The notes below the pieces were generated by a model. The model did not search any database. It saw only the letters and a list, made by a program, of their open reading frames with translations, and had not been told where the DNA came from. A DNA stretch of 64,000 nucleotides. It comes from Lonicera japonica (Eukaryota; Streptophyta; Magnoliopsida; Dipsacales; Caprifoliaceae). Shown piece after piece: positions 50,933 through 61,825 of this stretch. Positions within the stretch are counted from its first letter, which is position 1, and each line of letters opens with the position of its first letter. The stretch covers positions 37,250,969 to 37,314,968 of the forward strand of contig CM038468.1 in the NCBI GenBank assembly GCA_021464415.1, given 5' to 3'. The translations under genes were made by a program, and so were the position numbers.

Positions 50933-51261
50933 TGTCGCACGACATATCACATTATCGCGCGACAACCCCTGATATGTCGCGCGACAATCATGTCTTGTCG
51001 CGCAACAATCGTGTCTTGTCGCGCGACAAACCCCTCTGCACCTGACCAACCACTTTCTGACACATCACAGTGTCAGAACCCATCACTTCAGCCGTTTGTC
51101 GCGCGACAATCATTCCTATGTCGCGCGACAAACCCCTCTGCACCCGACCAACCACTTTCTGACACATCACAGTGTCAGAATCCATCACTTCAGCCGTTTG
51201 TCGCGCGACAAAGAGATATGTCGCGCGACACTTGCCCTTTCTGGGGGAATGTCGCGCGACA
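50933..51261 (+). promoter_or_regulatory. Array of ten TGTCGCGCGACA palindromes
   Basis: Exact sites start at 50975, 51017, 51097, 51119, 51199, 51219 and 51250. One-mismatch sites start at 50933, 50953 and 50996. The motif is a perfect 12-bp palindrome with a CGCG core. The last site ends 15 bp before a TATAAATA box. The layout suggests repeated binding sites for a dimeric DNA-binding protein; function is inferred. Open frames across the array (for example 50632-51045 and 50990-51340) follow from the repeat and are not considered genes. Confidence 0.85.
51018..51221 (+). repeat. Two 102-bp direct repeats within the palindrome array
   Basis: The unit GTCGCGCGACAAACCCCTCT ... CACTTCAGCCGTTTGTCGCG occurs at 51018-51119 and 51120-51221. 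Each unit also carries a smaller inverted repeat (CTGACACATCACAGTGTCAG). The two units differ at only a few positions at first, so the duplication is recent. Confidence 0.9.
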
Positions 51262-51276
51262 ATCTTCCCCGAGCAG

Positions 51277-51284
51277 TATAAATA
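51277..51284 (+). promoter_or_regulatory. TATA box inside the 1.74-kb element
   Basis: GCAGTATAAATAGGCCAACA is a textbook plant TATA box. It is preceded by the palindrome array and followed by a C- then T/C-rich leader (TTCTCTCTCATATTTTC). It probably drives a non-coding or formerly coding transcript rightwards. Confidence 0.7.
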
Positions 51285-52374
51285 GGCCAACACCCCCAAG
51301 GGTTCTAGACGGCAAATTCTCGCCACAATTTCTATACTAAAATTCCTTATTCTCTCTCATATTTTCTAATCTTTAAGCCTTCTCCGGAAGCATCTGCGAT
51401 AACATTTATTTTCGCAAGAGTCTCGGATCTAATCTTGGCACTTCGGGTGCCACCTTCTAGAGTCAGACCGCTGAAAATATTTCTAAGAGGAAAAGCTAAT
51501 ATTCGCCGGAGGTCTTCTCTGCCGTATTATATTTTTTCTCTCTTATTCTTATATATATCGTCGGGAAGGTAACTAAAGTCTCTTCTAGTAATTAAATAAA
51601 ATATTTGTATATTAGTTTTATCGTAGACTTGTTTAAAACTCGATTTTTCTAACGGGGCGCTGCCCCGCACCCCGCGACCTGACCGGGCAGGTCGATCCCC
51701 GTCCTAGTAAGCGAAGTGGCGACCAGGTTATGGTAGATTCCTAACGCGCTCGAAAATCAGGTTTTTATTAGTTATTTCCATAAAGCAGTAGAATATCAGT
51801 AAAAGCATCCAAGTTTTCCAACATAGAATAAACATATAAGACCACTAGAGACCGAAAGGGCGGAATGGGTGCTTAACACCTTCCCAAACCGTAATATAGT
51901 TCCCGAACCCTATAGAATCCTGGTTTCGTAGACAAACGTGTAAAGAAAGGCTTATCTGTAGCCTTTCCTCTTACACAACTATTTTGTCCGTTTTCTCGTA
52001 AAACGTACTGGCGACTCTGAACAAACCCTCTTGCATCTAGAAATAGGATAGAGGGACACCCGATATGAATTATCAACACATAGAAGCAAATGGAACAACG
52101 GAATCCTTTCCGATGTTTCAGACGCCCACCAACGGGAACGAGAACCCGGGGGTCGCATTTGCGGATTCTCACACCATTTTACCCCTAAATAAAGACAAAA
52201 CATATTGCTCTTACTTAGGGATAAAAAGGATAAAAATTAAATGAGTTAAGGGTTGACCAGGTTGACTAACGGATTCCGTCTAAAACGACACCTAAACACC
52301 TATTATACAAAATGTTAACACCCAACATGTTTGATATACAGAAACAAACGGTATTCAAAGTTTAAATCACCCAA

Positions 52375-53497
52375 TTTATTACTTCAGATTAATTCACATT
52401 GCATATCTCTTTAAAAGAGTATGATAATAGTGGGGAAATAATTTTTCTTTACTAGTGGATCTCAATATCTCATTGTCAAAAATGGTAAAAACCTCTGTCC
52501 AAGCAATTAGGTTGCAATAATCTTTTAACTAAATTGTTTAATGCTTTAAAAACAAGGAAACGGCTTCTCTTCTTTTTTTTTTCTTCTTCTTTACCATTTG
52601 TATATATCTCTTTTGTAAGGTTACCTTCTTCCCGTGGGTTTCCTCGCCCTTTCCAATTTATATTGTCAAAAGTATTAGTTACTAAAAATGGTTCAGTAGC
52701 CCGTTATTGTTGGATTTAAAACACCGAACTCGGCCAATAATTCTCTAAATTGAATCGCGACAATGCCAATAATTAGCACCCTCTACAAACAAAAATTAGT
52801 CCATCACTCCGCCCCATGAAAATGAACTCTCAAATAAAAAAAAACAAAAAATATTACTAAAAGTATTTTACGAACTGCGTCCATAATTTTTTTATTTATT
52901 TTAAGACAACCGCGTCGACAACTTTAAGCTTTATAATCATCCATGAATAACGTAACAAAATAATATAAATCCACTAATGTGAATGTTTCCATATATGTTG
53001 TACTTTAAACCAAGGTGGGGGTGGGGTCGCATATGGGGGTGGGACTATTGGGAGTTGGGACTGCCACTAAAACTTAAAAAATTCAACAGTTTCCTTCTTA
53101 AGGATAATCTTTTTTATGAGCTATTATTATTATAGTAAATTAATTAAATATCTAAAATTTCGACGATAAAAAATGCGTAATATATATCATTTTTTTAGTT
53201 AACTACCTTTCTGATTGAGTTTTATTGAAATTTGGTAAAAATGATCTACTTATCATTAATATCATTTTCACCAAATTTCATGAAAAAATTCATATGTTTA
53301 TCCTTCTTAAAATGGACGATTTTTAAGATAACTTAAGAACGGTCTTTAGTTAAAAGAAGTGGATTATATATGCATATATATTTGAACACAATAGTATATG
53401 GTGTAAATACATTATTTTTTTTACTATATATATTATAAATAAATAAAATATAAGATACATGTTTTCATTACTATTGTAATTAGTCATACTACTCTAA
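52375..53497. other. Intergenic DNA, no gene seen
   Basis: AT-rich sequence with a small G-rich patch (53013-53055, GGTGGGGGTGGGGTCGC). A C/T-rich run lies at 52563-52590. No gene, RNA or bounded repeat was recognised. Confidence 0.35.
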
Positions 53498-54003
53498 GGG
53501 TGCGTTTGATTGCAAGCATGTAATTTACATGGAAAGAAAATAAGTTCCAGGTAATTGAATTGCCTAGAATTGAGTTGCATGGAAAATGTAATTAAATGTG
53601 TTTGATTGCCTTAATTTTCTACCCGGAAAATATTGGTTGTATTGTGGCATTTTTAATGTAGAAAAAATTATGGGTATTTTTTTTTACATAATTTTATAGT
53701 CATGATGGATCTTGTTTAATTGATCTTGATGAGTAGATTTTAAATATAAAATTTTTATTAAATTTTGAATTTTGTAGTTTAAGTTATAGCATTTTTAGTG
53801 TAGAAAATGGGTAAAATGTTGTCTCGAAAACCGTGCATGGAAAATAAAAACTACCCCCCCCCAAAGAAAATATTTTCCTTGTTTACAAGGAAAATGTAAG
53901 TGTGTGAGCAAAAGTTGGAAAATATTTTCCCTAGAAAAAAAAAGTCAATCAAACACCTTAAGTCATCAAATCAAGTGGAAAATACTCCCAATCAAACACA
54001 CCC
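53498..54003. mobile_element. 506-bp PIF/Harbinger-like MITE
   Basis: The ends GGGTGCGTTTGATTGCAAGC and CTCCCAATCAAACACACCC are inverted and flanked by TAA (53495-53497 and 54004-54006). Secondary inverted motifs (GTGTTTGATTGCC and GTCAATCAAACACC) lie inside. There is no transposase frame. Confidence 0.82.
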
Positions 54004-55446
54004 TAAACGAAATCCTAGACCAATGCTTTCACAGTTTCACCAACTAAGTATGCATGGAAATAGTTTATTTTAATAAATTAATACTTTGTGATTCTAAATA
54101 ATAGGTACACATTGTAATATATTTCAAAATTTTGTGATAGAGTTTAGGTGAATAATTAAAGTATATGTGTTTACAATAACAATTAAGGGTTTAAATCTTA
54201 TTTATTTATCTTTAAATTAACGAATAATAATTTAATTTTCAAATTAAAAAAAAAAAGTGGTTTTGAGTTGAGGTCAACCATACAAACAAGAAGGGCATGG
54301 ACCACCACCAATAAAAATGTCCACCCCCACCTAATCCACCTATGGTGGATTTCAATCATTGAAATTTAAAGTCAACTTACTTGGGAGAAAGCCCCAACAA
54401 TTAACTCCCAAATTAATCCCCCCACCTGCTCAACTCAAACTGTCATCATTCACCAACTACATATAGAAGAATTATATAAGTTCATGGTCTTGTAGTTTAT
54501 TGATCTCATAATTGGAGTTTAGTTAGGTAATACTATTCTTAAAATATTTTTTTTGTTAATATTAAAGTAATATAAGATAGTTAAAATATGATATATACGT
54601 ATAATGGTTATTTACTTTAATATTAGTGAAAACTGTTTTAACGATAATATTACTCACACTACACCAGAATGGCCTTTTTGTAACGGATATATTCCATTAG
54701 AAAAAATGTTTCTAACACACAAAATCCGTTAGTATTTAGGCGTGGGAAACACTTTAGTAACAGATATATCCGTTACTAAAATTAGATAAAATCCGTTACA
54801 AAAAATAAATTTGTAACGGACTAAATACATTGCTAATCCGTTACTTATACTAATTTTAGTAACGGATTTAATCCGTGAAAACTCCTAAACATCCGTTACA
54901 ATTAGACGTAAAAGTAATTAAATCTTTAATGGTTTGTAACGGAATAAATCCGTTACTGATGAAAAAATCGTTGTATATTTGTAATGGTCAGAAGCCGTTA
55001 CAAAGTGTAAATTAGTTAAAAAAACTATTTTTTTATTTTTTGTCCATTATCCCTATACAAAACGATACAAATTCCTGTAATTATAAATGCAACTAGTTTT
55101 AGCAGCACAATTTTAGCACACAATAAAAATTCCGATATAATGATCAAATGGTATCATATAAACCAATATTCTTTCAAAAACTAACGAACTAGTATTCATC
55201 CAAAACCACACCAATATTCTTACAAAAAACATGTCCATCCACAAGTATAAGGTAGCAAAGATGTCCAACAATACATCAAACATACTAAAACCAAAATGAC
55301 CAGGTCAATATATAAAAGTACCATCATATCCAAAACAAATTACTCAAAAGTGCACATAACAAAGATAAAAGTAAATTAGATATACTTCAACCAAGACTCA
55401 AACAAATTATATAACCCCTAACAACATAGGCAGAGAAAATATCATT

Positions 55447-55555
55447 GGCACATTAAGGGAGCTTCCATTTGAAATTAGCCGCCTTACTTTTTGTATAAGA
55501 CTTCAAAGAATGATAGATGGGAGCGGGGCTTATGGGCGTCGGTCCTCTGCCCTGT
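55447..55555 (-). pseudogene. Exon-like segment inside the CACTA element
   Basis: On the - strand ATTTACAG is followed by an open stretch encoding GRGPTPISPAPIYHSLKSYT and then KSKAANFKWKLP before a stop. The region is GC-richer than its surroundings. It could be the last exon of a decayed transposase-related or captured gene. No family was recognised, and chance is possible. Confidence 0.3.
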
Positions 55556-55822
55556 AAATGAAATCAAAGGAAAGTAAACATAAAGCTAGGTTAAAAGAAA
55601 GAAAATATTTTCAGGATTAATATTTGCTAAGTGAAAAATATCAAAATGCACAAATGAAAATCTAAAACATTATTGGAAAAAAAAAAGTGTACTTAAATAG
55701 TGTTATTAGCCCCGGAAAAAGAGTGCACGAACTTGAGCACCCTAAATAAATCCCTAAATGCACAAATTTAATCACTTAAGAGTAGGATTTCTTTCCTAAT
55801 TTATATACAAGGAAAAGAAGGA

Positions 55823-55853
<31 letters not shown>

Positions 55854-58309
55854 TAGATACAATAAGCACATTCAACGTGTCCTAGCAGCACTACATATAG
55901 ATATGTACATATGTCAAGTACATGCATAATTTCAACTAACACTTTGAAGTATTTAACTATATATATAAATATATATATCATTATATTGCCTTTATAAACA
56001 CCCAAGTTGGTGCTGGCCTTCTTTTACTTGTGACTGCTAAGCTTTAAGCCCACTTCAAGAACCAACTTTGTGTGTCTATGGTATAGTTGGTTTTGCTTGA
56101 TTACGATGCTTTTTACTTTATATGTAAATATCATAAAGCATGATAAACTTGATTCATTTGATGTTGGTTGCTGCTACTGGGTTGTGTTCTGTATTTTGGG
56201 TCGAAAAAGTTATTAAAACTCCATGAATTGTACATATTATAGCAGATTGGTGCAGTTGTACGAAAATAGTGATAATTAAATGTAGGAAACTCCGTTTTAT
56301 GCACCCTAAATTGCATTTGAAACTAAATACATAGAACTTTCCAGAAATGCAATATATAACGTCCAGGTATCAGCTAATTAATACAGTTTATTAGTTAAAG
56401 TTGGTACAAATCCAGGCTGGATTCTCAGGACAGCACTCACTATTTTGGTCATAACTCTTAGGATACTTGGAATTTTCTTTTCAAACCACTTCCTAATGAA
56501 ACTAGACTTCAATACCTTTCTATTCATGTGTCATGATCTCAATTTGCAATAAGGATGACGAAGTTATGCTTGTTGGAAGTTGACTGCCAAATTCTGTAAA
56601 TCGCTAGTTTGGATATAATGAATTTATTTCAAGAATTTAGGGCATTTATCCTAAATTGATGTTTTTAAAAGTTGTGGATATATGTAACCAAAGTGTACGC
56701 AAACACTAATAATGAATTTGAACAAGTGAAAGCACAAATTCAATAAATTAACAACAAATATCAGTAATAATGAAAAGGAAAGAACATGAAATTGTACCTT
56801 TGATATACGCCAATCTAATCTTCAATATCATCTATCCTCATCTATTTAATTGGTCGAAATCATAAACTAAATGTATAACAAAACATAAGAATTACCAAAC
56901 TGAATAAAGACTTACGAGAACAATGGTAAAAGTCAAACAAATTATGTTATAAAAAAAAGAGCAAAAAAAGTTGAACTTAAACAAACCATTGCTTACCCAT
57001 TTCATACAACAAACCCATGAAAGCTCTACTTTTAAACTAAATGTGATGACTCAGGAAAAAAGTATAATTGGATTGGTGAGCATAAAGTATCTATAAACTC
57101 CATCCTACACAACCCACAAAAAAATAAAAACTCAAATAAACACACACATACACACATATATAAGAGAATAAAACAAAAATTGGTTCATAAGCAAGCTTTC
57201 ACGTACCTTACAGTTGGTTTGTTAAAATTGAAGAATGAATTGCTTTTGGAACGACCTCTACTCCATGCCAGTTTACTACATAACTTCAGCGTATCCCCAA
57301 AATCAGTAATGTTAACACGACTGTAGTACAAGCAATAAATAGAATTCTAGTAAAAAAGGCTAAATAGTTTCAAAGAGTTAAAAAGGAAAAGACTTTCGCA
57401 CATAAAAGGTAGTATTAGGAGATAAAAGAACAGCAAACAAATATAATAAAAGATAAAGTAATATAAATTATCATAAACTCTATACAATTATAACAAAAAT
57501 TCCTTTAGGTTATTCTAGCTTCAGGCCTTCAGTAACCCTCACTCATAATCATATTAAAATATCTGTAAAATTTAAGTTCACTCAGAAAAGGGAAAAAAAT
57601 CAAAATAACTCATTTTTTTGGAAGAAAGTAAGTTAATTACCCCCAAAAAAAGCTACAAAAGGATAGCCAAAAGGCCAACAATTACTAAAAAATTATACTG
57701 ATTAACTGAAAGCAAAAAATATACAAGTATCAATGTCTTACAAAAAAAGCATCCTATCATATAATCACCATTTTTTGTAAACAACCCACGCTATCATGTA
57801 TTTATAAGCATGATGTGAAAAAAAATCGAAAATAGATAAGTTCATCTAATGGAGAAATAAAGATATAAACAATCATTTAAGCCGAATGGACGAGTTTCTG
57901 TGAGGTCCTCAAAGAGACAGATTCTCAACGATGGAATGGATTTGAGGGACAAAGAGGACACATCCTAAATGATAAATTTCAGTTAGGTCAACATGAAAAA
58001 TAGGAACAATAAAGAGTTAGAATTTATAATTACTCAGATTCAGAACATATTTAGTGGAAATCATTGACAAATCTCACTAGGAACAACAAGTAATTGCACT
58101 CGATATCAAATAACACCCAACGATACAAAGAAATTGAAGAAGGAAAAGGGCTTTCTTTATGTATATAATCCTTCGATCTTCATAAACAAAATAGATCTAA
58201 ATAAAAAAATAATAACACAATCCAAATCAACAAACAAATAAAAATTACAGCAAGATTGAACATGTATATTTGAGCAATTTATATATATTCAGACCTATCT
58301 TATATGAAC

Positions 58310-58500
58310 TTATCTGAAGAAACTAGGGTTTGGCGAGTAGACAACTAGGGCTTTGAGCAACCAGTGGAGAGTCTAACGTCGGCAAGAGAGAAGAGGCGAG
58401 TTTAGGGTTTGTTACGCTGGAGAGAGATGCAGAGATGATAGGCGGCGATAGCGGGAGAATGACGACGGCCAGAGATGGAACTTTAGATCTTTGGTTTGTA
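58310..58500 (-). other. 5'-UTR-like segment near the CACTA right end
   Basis: On the - strand the sequence (GGCCGTCGTCATTCTCCCGC, CATCTCTGCATCTCTCTCC, CAAACCCTAAACTCGCCTC, AACCCTAGTTTC) has the pyrimidine-rich, AAACCCTA-bearing look of a plant leader. Together with the exon-like segment at 55447-55555 it suggests that the element carries a spliced, leftward transcription unit that has lost its coding capacity, or a captured promoter. Confidence 0.35.
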
Positions 58501-58802
58501 TGTTGTCTTTGTGTTTTTAATAATCAATATTAAGCGCGAGAGGTGAAAAATTGGGCGGCGTTTTTATTCAGTAACGGATTAAGTAACAGTTATTCCGTTA
58601 AAAGATATTTTTTTAGTTTATTACTTATTTTAAAAATGAAAACACTAATATCTTTTACGCCAGTAACGGTTATTGAATATTAGTAACGGACTAAGCACGT
58701 TATACAAGTGTAACGGCTATAATCCGTTACATATCCAAATATTTTTCCGTTACTAATAACTCCAATTGGTGTAGTGTCATTTAATAAAACGTTACATTCT
58801 TC

Positions 58803-58861
58803 GTCTTCGTCTTTGTCGTCGTCGTCTTCGTCTTCGTCTTCTTCTTCTTCTTCTTCTTCTT
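58803..58861 (+). repeat. (CTT)n/(CGT)n trinucleotide tract
   Basis: CGTCTTCGTCTTTGTCGTCG runs into about nine TTC/CTT units, 25 bp beyond the CACTA element. It is an ordinary microsatellite. Confidence 0.9.
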
Positions 58862-61825
58862 AATTAAGTATAAGCAATAGGTAAGGATTCGTGTTCCGGT
58901 GGACGAGGCTAGGTATGGGTGGGAGGACTTGAATCGTTGCTTTCTTACAACTCACAATACATTTTAACTTTATGGGGCAACACTGATCCTTAGCTTCCTA
59001 ATTCCTGTTTAGTTTGATTTTAGACAAGGTTAAGCATTTTGTTGGAGATGGTTTGGTTTCTAAACTCATTTCATCTTTCCTTATTCTCCCTATCGTTGAT
59101 GCCGATGGAAATCCTAGGACAGATGGAAAACTGACTCAAAACGTGTTGACGCATACACAAGTAAAGCATGACTCAACCGTTGCAGTAACGTCGCGACCTT
59201 CAATAAAACCAATATATAGGTCATATTGATCCTTGCCTACCTTTTGAGTAGGCCGAATAATCGGTAGCTCATGAAGCTCAAGAGTCAAATAAATGAGAAC
59301 ACAATGACCGAGAGTCGCATTGATCCTTGCCTTGGCTGTTTTTAGGCCGAATATTATCCCTCTCATGAAGCTCGAGAGTTAAATGAATGAGAAATCGTGA
59401 TCAAGAGTCAATTATAAGCTTTTAATTCAATGGCAAGTCTAATAAGGAGAGGTTGATTTTGAAGTCGACTGAGCAAGTAAGTTTTACTGGATAATTAAAA
59501 ATGAAATATATTTTTAGAGGCTAATTATTCTAACTTTAAAAAAGTACCGAATCTTACAATTGAAAAATAATTATATTCCTATATATTGATTAGGTGGAAT
59601 ATGGTTTTTTTTCCTACTCTTACTCTTGTCATTTAGACCAAAAGATCTATATTTGCCATTAACCCAACATAAAAAGGCCGCTGACCCACCAAATGAGAGA
59701 CCACATTTTGTTTTCTTCATCACCATTTTGTACGAGTCTTTTTCTTTGTTTCTTTATAACCCAACCCCCCCCCCCTCCCCACCCCCCTTCTATCACTCTA
59801 GATATATAAATTATGCGTGAACGTGACACAAAATTATTAAATTATCGCTCTCATGCTAAAAAATTAATGTTAAATACAAATTATCACAATTTCCTGTTGT
59901 GAAATTCGGCATGCAAGCACGTTTAATTACAGCCAAACTAAATGTAATTATATGATTAATTACTGTAACGCATGCTCATTAACCTGACTGTATCAATTCT
60001 TTCAACAGCATGTTGGTCGCACCAACTGTTAATGACCAGACTACTCAAAAATAATTGCCATAAGAAATACATTCAACCTAGGTTTGGACTCAATCGACAA
60101 CATAGTTACATTGTAATTTTATCACTTTGTACTCTCATCGAATTCTATTTCTTCGGCTTCCACAATCCAAACTTACATGTTGCAATGGAACAGCAGTAAG
60201 GCAGACGTTGCATTTCCACTTCTTGGCCAACTGTTTTAACTGTTATGGCGCGTTGTAGTTTAATGATGCACGGAAACGACTTGACCCTACCACCTCAAAA
60301 TGAACAAAACTTCATAATTAAAGCCAGACATTTGTGCCACACCATTACTTAACAATTAAGTGCAGCAAAGGAGCAAGATGGTTAGTTGAAAATTATTACT
60401 AAATCCCGATCATCCAAGACTAAAGCGCACAAATGGTCAGGTCAGGCTTTTAGTTCTGTCTCAAAGTGAGAGGCAAATTTTGGCTTCGGGTCTTACATTA
60501 TGGAAATGAAATGATTGTAATTCATTGGATGCATGAGTAACAAAAAATGAAAAAAATAGCGCGCAGGACATTTCAAAATAAATCAAAAGCAGGATATGCG
60601 TTCAGTCTGACATGAAATTATGTTGAAAAGTTTTCGTGCAAGGAGCCATGAACCTGGTAATATGTGTTCTAGACCATTGATTGTGATGAAATTAGTACGT
60701 TAAGATCAGAGAGCAACTCATTGAATTGTACTTTTCCTTTTTCATTTTCCCCCTTTTTCCCTGGTAATATGACTGGAATGAGCACTTTTTATAGTTGAAA
60801 TTGGTACTTCGAGTCAATCTATCCCAGTTCAAGTGAAGCGGCTGAAGTAAAAGGTTTACAATGTGTTAATTCAAACAAAGATCTATTAGCCCTTCTCGTA
60901 TATTAAAATTGGACGTAAAAAAAAAACAGCATCACCATTTTATTATGGAAAAATCCCACTTGTCGCATTAATTTGGAGATCCTCAAAAAGGATAGTGTGA
61001 CTCGAGACAGATGAAGTAATGTGCGACATTCGTTACATTGCCTGAGTAACAAGTACGTTTTTACAGTTCTACTTAAGGATTTGGAACACCAGTTCGAACA
61101 TTATCTCTGGATACTGAAAAATGCATTAGTGACCCACTGTAGACGAGTAGCGATGTTAAAACATGGACCACAAGGATTATTCATTCTAGCTGAACTAATG
61201 AGTTGTAGAATGTACAACTCATTAATGCGCGAGATATGATTATCCTAGTGATAAAAGTGGTTAGAATGAATTCTTCCTAACAATATTCTTAGCAGCATTT
61301 TTAGTGCCATGCTTCTTGTGTTGTACCCTTTAAGATCCTTATCTGAATGTTGTTGGAGTATAGAACTATTGAAGAGTGAAGGAAGAAGCAGGTATTAGTG
61401 ACATTACCAGTATTGGTACAGCAATAGACACAAACATTAGCATTAAAATTCTGGAAAATCTTATAACCAACCAGATGTTAATACACAATTATCAAATAAT
61501 TAAGGTGCTCCTATAATTCCTTTGTGTTTATATATATACTCTATATAACAGTGTAGATACAACTACCAAAAAATTGAAGCAAAATATACAAAAAATAAAG
61601 TCTGTCCATCTACTTCCCTCTTCGGAAAAGTACAGCGAGCACAAGAATAAAGAATTGACCAATTGCGAGAAAACTAAGAGCAATTCTACTCTAATCACAA
61701 CCTTTTCTTTTTCCAAACTATATCTGATCAATTGCTTTAACAGGTGTACGTCATTAACAATATGTATAACCATTGAAGCAGTTTGGTACAAACTGTCAAA
61801 GCCGTATCCATTTGAGGAAGCAGTG
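58862..61825. other. Intergenic DNA and 3' UTR side of the O-fucosyltransferase gene
   Basis: No gene is supported. Open frames of 64-76 codons (for example 59014-59229) have no known motif. C-runs lie at 59766-59790. A Stowaway-like scrap (AATTTGGAGATCCTCAAAAAG, GACTCGAGACAGATGAAGTA) lies at about 60950-61018. 61500-61825 should be the 3' UTR of the O-fucosyltransferase gene; a 130-codon frame (61920-61528, - strand) overlaps it in another phase and is taken as chance. Confidence 0.4.
59226..59410 (+). repeat. Two-copy 94-bp tandem repeat
   Basis: TTGATCCTTGCCT ... TAGGCCGAATA ... CTCATGAAGCTC ... GAGAGTC occurs from 59226 and again from 59320, with moderate divergence. It is non-coding as far as can be seen. 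Confidence 0.75.

Larger units (their letters stand above)
50635..52374. mobile_element. 1.74-kb element with ~120-bp inverted ends
   Basis: The left end (GGGTGATTTAGATTTTCGTT onward, with ATAATAGGTGTTTGGGTGCC and GACGGAATCCGTTAGTCAAC) is found inverted at the right end (GTTGACTAACGGATTCCGTC and ACACCTATTATACAAAATGT up to AAATCACCC). Long inverted ends fit a non-autonomous Mutator-like or foldback element. No target duplication is clear. The interior holds a palindrome array, a TATA box, a GC-rich patch (51655-51710) and phrases such as GTACTGGCGACTCTGAAC that recall Ty3/gypsy LTR borders. No transposase or gag/pol frame is visible. Confidence 0.65.
54657..58776. mobile_element. Non-autonomous CACTA (En/Spm) transposon, complete
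   Basis: It begins CACTACACCAGAATGGCC and ends CTCCAATTGGTGTAGTG, which is the inverted CACTA end. TCA flanks both sides (54654-54656 and 58777-58779), the expected 3-bp target duplication. Both ends carry the usual subterminal repeats, GTAACGGA and its inverse ATCCGTTAC, about eleven in the first 330 bp. The 4.1-kb interior has no long open frame, so it depends on a transposase made elsewhere. The intact target duplication suggests a fairly young insertion. Confidence 0.92.

Noticed and set aside
50632..51340. Overlapping frames of 112-137 codons on both strands
   Set aside because: They run through the palindrome and 102-bp repeats (SRDN/ARQ repeats in the translation). The openness comes from the repeat lacking stop codons, not from coding.
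59014..59229. 71-codon frame with VDADGNPRTDG, resembling a calcium-binding loop
   Set aside because: Only a weak D-x-D-G resemblance. It is isolated, with no exon borders, and overlaps the 94-bp tandem repeat.
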